The notes beneath the pieces were generated by a model. It had not been told where the DNA came from and did not search any database. It was given only the letters and a program-made list of their open reading frames with translations. 59,692 nucleotides of DNA, from positions 1 through 59,692 of the IMG/VR virus record IMGVR_UViG_3300042453_002905; one strand, given 5' to 3'. Each line of letters begins with the position of its first letter. Positions within the stretch are counted from its first letter, which is position 1. This document shows positions 1 through 5,862 of this stretch, in pieces. The position numbers and the translations under genes were made by a program. The stretch is from a virus.

Positions 1-127
1 GCGTTCGATTGGATGCCAGACCGGGCCGGCGTGCTTCGTGACTGGCACCGTGACGGCCTTGAATCGATACGGCGGCCGGTCAGGCGTCAACGTGGCGACG
101 GTGGCGTGGGATGACCCCAACGAGGGA
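1..127. repeat. Terminal direct repeat, left copy
   Basis: Bases 1-127 are identical to 59566-59692. An exact end overlap of a round assembler k-mer size (127) is what a de Bruijn assembler leaves on a circular or circularly permuted molecule. I therefore read it as an assembly overlap, not a true packaged repeat, and the real map is a circle of about 59,565 bp. Reads spanning the join would decide. Confidence 0.9.
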
Positions 128-190
128 ACGGCCGTAAACGTGGCGAACCTCGTTCGCGTTGATGATATGCATCTTGAATCTGTTTTGTGA
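2..190 (+). CDS. Small hypothetical protein, 3' part (gene split by linearisation)
   Basis: This is the downstream part of the gene that begins at 59513. Joined over the 127-bp overlap, the whole product is 80 residues and ends with TGA at 188-190. The central part (GTVTALNRYGG..GVNVATVAWDDP) alternates hydrophobic and polar residues like a small beta-barrel (SH3/KOW-like) fold, a weak inference. It heads the run of small plus-strand genes up to 4945. Function unknown. Confidence 0.75.
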   Translation, partial: RSIGCQTGPACFVTGTVTALNRYGGRSGVNVATVAWDDPNEGTAVNVANLVRVDDMHLESVL

Positions 191-271
191 TGATTGGCGA
201 CTGGACAGCACAACCGGCCGGGCGCGTTGCCCGACCGGCGAAACGATAACCCCGTAGAAGGAAACCCGACG
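191..271 (+). repeat. Intergenic leader with two dispersed GAAAC repeats
   Basis: This short gap contains two copies of the plus-strand dispersed repeat, at 231-245 (CCGACCGGCGAAACG) and 250-268 (CCCCGTAGAAGGAAACCCG). The second includes an AGAAGGA that can serve as ribosome binding site for the ATG at 272. Confidence 0.6.
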
Positions 272-790
272 ATGAAAACGATGCTTGAAACCCTGGAGCC
301 GTACAGCGACGAGTACCGGGACGCGACGATTCACGGGAGGCGAATCGCGATTCCACTGGCCGACTCAATGACACGCGGCGACGACTTGGCCGAAATGGCA
401 CGCGAATGGATGACGACGAACGGCGTGAAAATGACCGCCAGCTTCGACAGTCACGGCAAGATGTTCTTCGATGACAAGAACTGCCGCGACATATGGAAGG
501 TGACCGTTCATCGCGGTCGGCGGTCATTCACCATCCGATTCGGTCAGTCGATTGTCGATTCTGACAACGGCATACCGCCGTGCGTGACCGACGTGCTTTC
601 CTGCCTGCCCAAGACCGAGCCGGAGAGCCTGGAGGACTTCATCGACTCCTACGGATCGTGCGACCCCGGGAGCATGACCGCGAAGGAGCGAGACTCACTG
701 CGGGCGTCGTGGCGAGAACTGCGGCGGCAATGGAGAGCGATGGAGCGTGTTCTGGCCGGCTGCGATCTCGACGGCCTGGAATTGTTTTGA
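272..790 (+). CDS. Hypothetical protein, 172 aa
   Basis: The ATG at 272 is chosen because AGAAGGA precedes it by about ten bases; the open frame upstream (from 194) crosses the repeat-bearing intergenic gap. The product is acidic, with a predicted beta-rich centre (IWKVTVHRGRRSFTIRFGQS), a negatively charged stretch (PKTEPESLEDF) and a basic helical C-terminus (ASWRELRRQWRAMERVL). I recognise no family. Similar-looking proteins with a FxVxxxRGxRxFxxxFGQS block occur in phages, so a conserved phage protein is plausible. Confidence 0.7.
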   Translation: MKTMLETLEPYSDEYRDATIHGRRIAIPLADSMTRGDDLAEMAREWMTTNGVKMTASFDSHGKMFFDDKNCRDIWKVTVHRGRRSFTIRFGQSIVDSDNGIPPCVTDVLSCLPKTEPESLEDFIDSYGSCDPGSMTAKERDSLRASWRELRRQWRAMERVLAGCDLDGLELF

Positions 791-901
791 CGTTGACCCC
801 CGGCACCCGCCCCGACTCGTGGAAACGCGACCGGGGCGGCTCCGGCGGCCACCGTGGCCCCGAACGTGGAAACGAGTAGACCCCGAAAGAGGAAACGAGA
901 A
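791..901 (+). repeat. Intergenic gap with three dispersed GAAAC repeats
   Basis: Three plus-strand repeat copies lie here: 810-827 (CCCCGACTCGTGGAAACG), 858-874 (CCCCGAACGTGGAAACG) and 881-897 (CCCCGAAAGAGGAAACG). The last supplies the GAGGA used as ribosome binding site for the ATG at 902. The CGT-GGAA-ACG core of the first two can fold as a 3-bp stem closed by a GNRA-type loop. Confidence 0.65.
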
Positions 902-1264
902 ATGAGCTACATGAAAAACGCGATCATTGAGATGGCCGAGGCGGGCGCGATTATGGCCGATCCGGCCGAGGTTGTGGCCTGGAGGAATGAGGGGCATGAC
1001 GTGCCCCTGCGATGGGTCGAGATCGACACCTACCGTGGCCGGCAGCCGATGCCGGCGATCGGCTTGGCGACGGCCGAGCGGCTGTCTCACACGATCGCCG
1101 ATGAGGCGGCCCGCGAGAATCTCCGGCAGGCCGTGGCCGACGCCACCGAATATCTCGATCTGATCGGCGGCCCCTGCCGCTGCGACGATTGCGGCTGCCG
1201 TGGGCAGTGGCACTTTTTCGTGAAGAGCCTGGGCGGCGAAACACTGTGCATCAATTGTGCGTGA
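902..1264 (+). CDS. Hypothetical protein with C-terminal zinc-binding cysteines, 120 aa
   Basis: The start at ATG 902 follows GAGGAAACGAGAA; the longer frame from 854 would run through the repeat region. The N-terminal 90 residues are helical and acidic. The C-terminal 30 residues carry CRCDDCGCRG and then LCINCA, six cysteines spaced like a treble-clef or zinc-ribbon knuckle. This suggests metal binding and possibly nucleic-acid or protein contact. No family is recognised. Confidence 0.7.
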   Translation: MSYMKNAIIEMAEAGAIMADPAEVVAWRNEGHDVPLRWVEIDTYRGRQPMPAIGLATAERLSHTIADEAARENLRQAVADATEYLDLIGGPCRCDDCGCRGQWHFFVKSLGGETLCINCA

Positions 1265-1360
1265 CAACCCCGCCCCGGCGCGTTGCCGGGCCGGCGAAAC
1301 GATGAGAGGATGATTTCACCAGACCCCCGGACGGGGGAAAAGATACGAAAGGGAACAACG
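1265..1360 (+). repeat. Intergenic gap with dispersed repeat
   Basis: One clear repeat copy at 1288-1301 (GGGCCGGCGAAACG), followed by GATGAGAGGA. A degenerate form (CCCCCGGACGGGGGAAAAG) lies near 1324-1342 and contains an inverted CCCCCG/CGGGGG that could form a short hairpin before the next start codon. Confidence 0.5.
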
Positions 1361-1597
1361 ATGCGACTTTTTGACAACGATGCGACGGCGAGCCTGACAG
1401 ACCGCGAACGGTCGCTGCTGGAGATGCTGGGGCGGTGCGAGCATTACCTGACCCAGCTTGTTCACTCCCGATTCATCGCCGGAAACGATCCGGCGTCGGC
1501 CGACATGCGTCAGCAGGCCGCGGGTCTTCAGAGGGCGGCCTTCAGCCTGATCGATAGCGACGACGCCACGCGGCGCGCCATGTACGCGGACGGCTGA
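1361..1597 (+). CDS. Hypothetical protein, 78 aa
   Basis: ATG 1361 is preferred because the open frame upstream crosses repeat sequence, and AAAGGGA lies just ahead. The product is a mostly helical acidic protein (LTDRERSLLEMLGRCEHYLTQLVHSRF and a second helix near residues 50-70). No motif or family recognised. It belongs to the same transcription unit as its neighbours. Confidence 0.6.
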   Translation: MRLFDNDATASLTDRERSLLEMLGRCEHYLTQLVHSRFIAGNDPASADMRQQAAGLQRAAFSLIDSDDATRRAMYADG

Positions 1598-1707
1598 TCA
1601 CGACCCGCCCTGGTTTCCCCGGCCGGCGAAACGCTGACGGGGGCGACGGGCGGGCCGACGCGGCCCCGATCGTGGAAACCTGAAACCCTAGATGAGAGGA
1701 AATGACT
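1598..1707 (+). repeat. Intergenic gap with two dispersed repeats
   Basis: Repeat copies at 1617-1633 (CCCCGGCCGGCGAAACG) and 1664-1680 (CCCCGATCGTGGAAACC) show the two sequence variants side by side. GATGAGAGGA at 1691-1700 is the ribosome binding site for the next gene. Confidence 0.6.
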
Positions 1708-2592
1708 ATGACTACCAAGACCCGATACCCAGTGGCCCGAAACTGCAAGTTCTCCACTCGTGAGGATGACCGCGGCAGGCTTGTCTGGAGGGCGATTGAG
1801 TGGGCCGATGCGGGCAAGTTCGATGCGAACGACCGCGACGAGGCGGCCGTGCTTGACGCCCTCGACGAACTGGAGGAGACGCTGGCCGAAAGTGCGGAGC
1901 AGGCTGGCCCAGACAATCCAGACGCCTGCGAGGCGTGCCATGCCGCCGAGGAGGCCGTGGCAGCCCGGCTCGTGGAAACGCGAGCCTGGTTCCTCGACGC
2001 CTTCAACGGGTCGCGGCTCGACGATCCCGATACGGTCGCCGCGCTGGAGAGGGTCGATTGGACTGATTACTACCCCGTGATCGACGGTGACCTGCGGCTC
2101 ACTGGCGAGTGGGTCTACGCAGACCAGGAGAATGCGGAAATGCTCAGCTACGACAACGAAGCGATGATCTCGCGGGACGACGCCGAGGCGGCCGGATGGA
2201 AGATCGACAGCGACGAGAGGACGGCCGAGCCGACGAAGCCAGTGATCGTCGAGTTTGCGGTAGCCACCGAGACGATCCGCGATCGTGGAGGCATCGACGA
2301 GTTCGCCGGGCTTGAGCACCCATACATGACCGAAGCCTGCGAAGCCTACCGGGCGGCGGCGGCGGAAGCCTTGGAGGACGATCACCGCGCTCGCCGGCTT
2401 GTGGTCGAACGCCCACAGGGGCAGCGGATTCTCCATTCAGCGTGGGCGGGCACCTACTGGAAGTATTCAAGCGGTGCAATCGGCACGATGGGCGACCTGA
2501 CCGATGACGAGAAGGCAGCCGTGTCGGCGGCCGACGATGCCGGCCGCGAGGCGGCGAGGAAGCTGATCGAGGAGGCCGACGCGGCTGAATGA
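1708..2592 (+). CDS. Hypothetical protein, 294 aa
   Basis: Two in-frame ATGs occur (1702 and 1708). The second has about eight bases to GAGAGGA and is preferred. This is the largest product of the small-gene run. It is strongly acidic, with helical Asp/Glu/Ala-rich stretches such as DEAAVLDALDELEETL near residues 50-70 and a central segment around YYPVIDGDLRLTGEWVYADQE. No enzymatic motif is visible. Acidic, early-positioned phage proteins sometimes act as inhibitors or DNA mimics, but nothing here proves that. Confidence 0.7.
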   Translation: MTTKTRYPVARNCKFSTREDDRGRLVWRAIEWADAGKFDANDRDEAAVLDALDELEETLAESAEQAGPDNPDACEACHAAEEAVAARLVETRAWFLDAFNGSRLDDPDTVAALERVDWTDYYPVIDGDLRLTGEWVYADQENAEMLSYDNEAMISRDDAEAAGWKIDSDERTAEPTKPVIVEFAVATETIRDRGGIDEFAGLEHPYMTEACEAYRAAAAEALEDDHRARRLVVERPQGQRILHSAWAGTYWKYSSGAIGTMGDLTDDEKAAVSAADDAGREAARKLIEEADAAE

Positions 2593-2664
2593 CCCCCTGA
2601 CCGTGGAAACGAGTGTTCGATAAACCCCTGCCGCCCAGAGCGGCGAAAACCGAGGAGAGGAACG
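2593..2664 (+). repeat. Intergenic gap with dispersed repeat
   Basis: A repeat copy at 2594-2611 (CCCCTGACCGTGGAAACG) and a degenerate one at about 2634-2650 (CCCAGAGCGGCGAAAAC). GAGGAGAGGA just before 2665 is the ribosome binding site. Confidence 0.55.
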
Positions 2665-3060
2665 ATGAAGATGAGCAAGAAAAAGCGAGCGGTCGCCGAC
2701 CGTATCAACGAGGCGACCAAATACTGCCGGGAGTTCGCCCCCGGCCTGGTGATGGCGAGGGCCACGCTCCTGCCATTCGAGGACGTGATCTACGGCGAGT
2801 CGGCTGGTCCGCAGCCTGCCGCCAAAGATTACGACCCCGACGAGGAGCCGTATTTCACGGTCGACATCGACGACCCCGGCAACCCCGGCGGCGAAACGTG
2901 GGCGAAGGTGACGGCCCACGGCGTGGTGATCTCGTACACGGTCAAAACGCCAGACGGCGAGACGTTCCTGGGCGACGAGATAAAGACCACACTTGACGGC
3001 TTGTGGGATTATCTGCGGCAACTGCCGCGATCGGCCGGCGGGTACTTTCGGAACAGGTGA
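2665..3060 (+). CDS. Hypothetical protein, 131 aa
   Basis: Good GAGAGGA ribosome binding site before ATG 2665. The N-terminus is lysine-rich (KMSKKKRAV), then helical; the middle (YFTVDIDDPGNPGGETWAKVTAHGVVISYTVKTPDGETFLGDE) is a plausible antiparallel beta sheet. No family recognised. Confidence 0.7.
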   Translation: MKMSKKKRAVADRINEATKYCREFAPGLVMARATLLPFEDVIYGESAGPQPAAKDYDPDEEPYFTVDIDDPGNPGGETWAKVTAHGVVISYTVKTPDGETFLGDEIKTTLDGLWDYLRQLPRSAGGYFRNR

Positions 3061-3132
3061 ACCCCATCGCCCCGGCGGCCCGCCGCCACCCCGGTGCGAC
3101 GAAACCCCGTGCGGCGAAATGAGAGGTGATTT
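3061..3132 (+). repeat. Intergenic gap with two dispersed repeats
   Basis: Repeat-like copies at about 3089-3105 (CCCCGGTGCGACGAAAC) and 3106-3120 (CCCGTGCGGCGAAAT) lie directly next to each other, followed by GAGAGGTG, the ribosome binding site for the ATG at 3133. Confidence 0.55.
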
Positions 3133-3489
3133 ATGACAGCGAAACCAAAGGATGCGTATTCGATTGTGTTCACGCAGAAACGCACGATGGCGACCTGCCT
3201 GGCGTCATCCGTTGCAGACGGCGGAAACACTTACTACCTCAAGGCGAAGGGCGACCGATCCGCCGGCCACGTCGGCTATGCAATCATCGACAAGCCTGGT
3301 GAGGTGAAGGTATTCACGGCGAGTTGGAAACTCGTCGGCGTTGCGGCCACGCGGGCTGCGGCGGCCGAAATGATTGACTCGTATCACCGTAAGCACAACC
3401 GCGACCGCTACTGGTTGTGGCTCGACAAGCCATTTTGGTGCGGCGGAAAGCTGGCCCGGCCGGCGAAACGGAAGGGGGCGAAGAAATGA
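3133..3489 (+). CDS. Hypothetical protein, 118 aa
   Basis: ATG 3133 follows GAGAGGTGATTT. A beta-rich N-terminal half (YYLKAKGDRSAGHVGYAII, VKVFTASWKLVGV) precedes a basic C-terminus with HRKHNRDRYWLWLDKPFWCGG and a Lys/Arg tail. The last codons overlap the next start (ATGA at 3486-3489). No family recognised; the basic aromatic tail could contact nucleic acid. Confidence 0.65.
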   Translation: MTAKPKDAYSIVFTQKRTMATCLASSVADGGNTYYLKAKGDRSAGHVGYAIIDKPGEVKVFTASWKLVGVAATRAAAAEMIDSYHRKHNRDRYWLWLDKPFWCGGKLARPAKRKGAKK

Positions 3490-3680
3490 CGAATCGCATC
3501 ACCCCCTACGAAGCCGGCTGGCTCTCGATGCTGGTCGCCCGCGGACTGGCGACCGAGGCCGAGGCCCGCGAGGCCCAGCACCGGGTTGCCCGAGCCGCCA
3601 TCGACGAGATGGAGGCCCGCCGTGCGGCGAAACGGGAACTGAAAAAGAGGCTCAAGGGGCGTCGTCCGAAGGACGATTGA
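3486..3680 (+). CDS. Hypothetical small helical protein, 64 aa
   Basis: ATG at 3486 overlaps the previous stop (ATGA) and is preceded by GAAGGGGGCGAAGAA. The product is one or two helices (GWLSMLVARGLATEAEAREAQHRVARAAIDEM) with a basic end (RRAAKRELKKRLKGRRPKDD). A small DNA-binding or scaffold role is possible; unknown. Confidence 0.6.
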   Translation: MTNRITPYEAGWLSMLVARGLATEAEAREAQHRVARAAIDEMEARRAAKRELKKRLKGRRPKDD

Positions 3681-3732
3681 CTACTGGCCGATAGTTTGCA
3701 TAGGCTTCACGCCGTCACAAGGAACCCCGATC

Positions 3733-4065
3733 GTGAAAACCCGAGAAGAACAGGAATACCGATTGTCGCCGCGGGTGACGCTGCGGGCCGGCGACACGAT
3801 CGCCGTGAGCCGTGGGCCGTACTGGCGGGCGGCCGGCGGCGAGAAGCTGCCGATGGCGGCGCGGGGGAAGTTCAGATTCCTCCACGCTCTCCACCGAGGG
3901 CGGCTCGTGTTGCTCGTGGCGGTTGGGAAACAGGGAGTCGCCATCCTTCACGTCGAGGGGCGGCGGCGAAACAAGTTGATACCGGAATTGGTTTGCCGTC
4001 CATATCGGGTGCGGAGAGTCGGCGGCGTTCGCCGGCCCCGTGCGAAGAAACGGCAGGAGGTCTGA
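3733..4065 (+). CDS. Hypothetical basic beta-rich protein, 110 aa (GTG start)
   Basis: GTG at 3733 is supported by AAGGAA about eight bases upstream. The leader (3681-3732) holds one more repeat-like copy (CCCCGATCGTGAAAACCCG), here overlapping the start. The protein alternates short strands (RVTLRAGDTIAVSRGPYWRAAGG, GRLVLLVAVGKQGVAILHV) and is arginine-rich at the C-terminus, like small barrel-fold nucleic-acid-binding proteins. No family recognised. Confidence 0.6.
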   Translation: MKTREEQEYRLSPRVTLRAGDTIAVSRGPYWRAAGGEKLPMAARGKFRFLHALHRGRLVLLVAVGKQGVAILHVEGRRRNKLIPELVCRPYRVRRVGGVRRPRAKKRQEV

Positions 4066-4068
4066 GTT

Positions 4069-4374
4069 ATGGAAGATGGAACGACTGTGTACCTGGGGTC
4101 GGCGTATTTCTCGCCGACGAACGGCGATCTGGTGCATCACATTCAGCAGGTGAAGCGGTTCATCGGGCCGGGCGGGGCCGTGCTCTACGAACGCGAGGAC
4201 GGCAGCCGCGACCGGCAGTGGGGTTTCACCCATGAGTTTCCGGCGCTCGCCGAGGCCGAGGCGTGGTGCGCCGATGAACTGGAAAGGCTCATCGCCCCGA
4301 CCGTGGAAACGATTCGCACGCTCCGCGAGCAGGCCGCCGCCCGCGTTGCCTCCGAGGAGGTGGTGTCTGTATGA
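4069..4374 (+). CDS. Hypothetical protein, 101 aa
   Basis: Follows the previous gene by three bases; GGCAGGAGG precedes ATG 4069. Strand-rich N-terminus and a long C-terminal helix (EAEAWCADELERLIAPTVETIRTLREQAAARV). One repeat copy (CCCCGACCGTGGAAACG, 4295-4311) falls inside this coding region and encodes PTVET, showing that the repeat is tolerated as protein sequence. The end overlaps the next start (ATGA). Confidence 0.65.
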   Translation: MEDGTTVYLGSAYFSPTNGDLVHHIQQVKRFIGPGGAVLYEREDGSRDRQWGFTHEFPALAEAEAWCADELERLIAPTVETIRTLREQAAARVASEEVVSV

Positions 4375-4655
4375 TTGTCATCGTTCGCGACACATGGCGT
4401 GCGGTGCTCGTGATCGTTGTAGTCACAGTGCTTCGGGGTCTGCCGGCCGAAAGGCCGGCGGCCCCGACCGTGGCAACGACGATGCCGCCGTCCCGGCAGA
4501 TGCCGTGGCAGCCGCCACCGCCGCCACCGCCGCCCCAGCCCCAGCCCCAGCAGATTGTCATTCACCAGCAACCCCAGCCCCCAGAGAGGCCGCTGCGGCG
4601 TGTAGCCGCGGCCCTCACAGAAGTCGGCGACAGCGTGATAGGAGTTTTCCGATGA
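4371..4655 (+). CDS. Small membrane protein with proline/glutamine-rich stalk, 94 aa
   Basis: ATG 4371 overlaps the previous stop. Residues about 7-22 (TWRAVLVIVVVTVLRG) form a hydrophobic signal-anchor. Then comes a low-complexity region with eight consecutive prolines and PQPQPQQ (about 47-66), and a short amphipathic end. The layout, an anchor plus an extended proline stalk, resembles spanin or envelope-spanning phage proteins, but there is no lipobox. Start and stop both overlap neighbours. Function unknown. Confidence 0.6.
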   Translation: MIVIVRDTWRAVLVIVVVTVLRGLPAERPAAPTVATTMPPSRQMPWQPPPPPPPPQPQPQQIVIHQQPQPPERPLRRVAAALTEVGDSVIGVFR

Positions 4656-4945
4656 AGATCGATCCTAGCGAGTTCCTGACGGCCGAGCAGGCCGCCCCAG
4701 AGATTGGCGCTCCGAATAAGAGGGCACTCTACCGGGCGATGAAGCGGGCGAGGGAGGCCGGCGAAACGGTAACCGTCGAGCTATTCGGCCGGTCGCTGAT
4801 CCCGAGGTCGAAACTCGCGGTGCTGAAACGGTATTACTACCCCTACTACTCTGACGCCCACCAGGCGATGGTGAAAGAGTGGGGCCGCCGGGGTGGCACG
4901 CAGAAGGGGAAGAACGCAGCCCGAGCGGCGAAACGAGCCACCTAG
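4652..4945 (+). CDS. Excisionase/MerR-like DNA-binding protein, 97 aa
   Basis: ATG 4652 overlaps the previous stop (ATGA). Residues 7-60 have the layout of an excisionase-family winged helix (HTH_17): EFLTAEQAAPEIG as first helices, a recognition-like helix RALYRAMKRA, then VELFGRSLIPRSKLAVL as the wing and following helix. A tyrosine-rich stretch (RYYYPYY) and a basic tail follow. In a genome with a tyrosine integrase (22578-23426) an Xis or small regulator role is reasonable, but it is far from the integrase on the map. Confidence 0.55.
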   Translation: MKIDPSEFLTAEQAAPEIGAPNKRALYRAMKRAREAGETVTVELFGRSLIPRSKLAVLKRYYYPYYSDAHQAMVKEWGRRGGTQKGKNAARAAKRAT

Positions 4946-5229
4946 CGGTTCTCGTGAGCCGTCTTCCGCGAGTGGCACTCGTGGTGCAGTAGTTGGAGAT
5001 TTTCGAGGCGGTCGGTGCCGCCTTGAGACTTCGGGACGACGTGATCGATATGGGGCTGCCCCGTTACGATCCTGCCACACGCTCGACACACACCCCCGTC
5101 CCTGGCAATGACTTGCTTCCGCAGTCGCCGCCACGCTGCCGAGCAGTAGCCACGGGCCGCGGCGGTCGGGCGGTTCTCTGGCGGGCGAACTTGCGATCTA
5201 GGACGAAACGTCGGGATTCTGCGAGGCAT
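4942..5229 (-). CDS. HNH endonuclease, 95 aa
   Basis: The core is CRACG (C48, C51), then HIDHVVPKSQGG (60-71), NLQLLHHECHSRK (78-89): a standard HNH with zinc-knuckle cysteines. It probably makes single- or double-strand DNA cuts. Phage HNH proteins of about this size often sit near terminase and assist packaging; here it is at the 3' end of the leftward operon instead. ATG 5229 has AGGGTGGG upstream. Its stop TAG shares the palindrome CTAG (4942-4945) with the stop of the convergent plus-strand gene, so no spacer or terminator separates the two operons. Confidence 0.85.
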   Translation of the reverse strand: MPRRIPTFRPRSQVRPPENRPTAAARGYCSAAWRRLRKQVIARDGGVCRACGRIVTGQPHIDHVVPKSQGGTDRLENLQLLHHECHSRKTAHENR

Positions 5230-5557
5230 TGGCCCACCCTGCCATGAGGACACGGTGAGAGCCACGCTCCCACCACCATTCAAGCACGAGGCGAACGAGA
5301 TAGTTCGCCAGGACGCTGATCAGAAAACTGGCGAGCACGCCGGAGTAGCGTTCGCGGATGCGAACAGCCACCCGAGCGTGAACAACGTCGGGAATATGCT
5401 CCAGCGGGCAGTCGGTCGGCCACTCCTCGACGATCATTTCGACGATGCGATCACGCAGCCCCCCGTGGATCGCAAAGCGAACGCCAGCGCGTCTCGATAC
5501 GAACGATTTCAGGGGACGATACTTCGCGTCGGCCACTGGCAAGTGCCGTTCGGGCAT
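5198..5557 (-). CDS. Hypothetical protein with C-terminal membrane segment, 119 aa
   Basis: Start chosen at ATG 5557, overlapping the upstream gene by 49 bases; the open frame continues further upstream but without conserved-looking sequence. Residues about 15-75 look like a small folded domain (FAIHGGLRDRIVEMIVEEWPTDCPLEHIPDVV), followed by a hydrophobic stretch (VLASFLISVLANYLVRLVLEW) that is likely membrane-inserted. The product ends shortly after. A holin-like or membrane-regulatory role in the putative lysis cluster is possible. Unrecognised family. Confidence 0.6.
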   Translation of the reverse strand: MPERHLPVADAKYRPLKSFVSRRAGVRFAIHGGLRDRIVEMIVEEWPTDCPLEHIPDVVHARVAVRIRERYSGVLASFLISVLANYLVRLVLEWWWERGSHRVLMAGWANASQNPDVSS

Positions 5558-5862
5558 GGGGCGACGCTCGCTTTCTTGATGGGGGCGGCGGGCTTCTTTG
5601 GCTTTCCAGTGCCATCGCACACAGGGCACTCCACGCTGACTCGTCCATCCGACACGCGGCCGACTCCGTTGCAGTTGGCGCACTTGTCGCCAGGCTGCGG
5701 CGCAGGCGTCGGGCCGGCGTCGGCCGACATCAGCGCATACGCCCCGGCAGCCGCAATCATCGGCTGAAGGTCTTGACGCTGAGTGACCTGAACGCACGAC
5801 ATCGGTGCCACGAGGGCAGCCAGCATGATTGTTGATCCGATGCTGTCGACGATCGCTTTCAT
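5509..5862 (-). CDS. Exported protein with DnaJ-type zinc-finger repeats, 117 aa
   Basis: ATG 5862 overlaps the stop of the peptidase gene (ATGA). Residues 1-25 (MKAIVDSIGSTIMLAALVAPMSC) look like a signal peptide, with a cysteine that is only a weak lipobox. A hydrophobic AAAGAYALMS segment follows. CANCNGVGRVSDG and CPVCDGTGKP are two CxxCxGxG knuckles as in the DnaJ zinc-finger domain, then a Lys/Pro-rich tail with CPNGTC. DnaJ knuckles bind zinc and unfolded protein; what they do outside the cytoplasm here is unknown. It is directly downstream of, and probably co-translated with, the cysteine peptidase. Confidence 0.7.
   Translation of the reverse strand: MKAIVDSIGSTIMLAALVAPMSCVQVTQRQDLQPMIAAAGAYALMSADAGPTPAPQPGDKCANCNGVGRVSDGRVSVECPVCDGTGKPKKPAAPIKKASVAPCPNGTCQWPTRSIVP

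Noticed and set aside
1-127. True packaged direct terminal repeat
   Set aside because: Length equals a common assembler k-mer and it lies within a coding frame; more likely an artefact of circular assembly.
695-1267. Minus-strand open frame of 190 codons
   Set aside because: Crosses an intergenic repeat region and is antisense to two genes with good ribosome binding sites.
1528-2436. Long minus-strand open frame
   Set aside because: Opposite strand to a well-supported gene (1708-2592) with proper start site; GC-rich third positions leave the antisense frame open.
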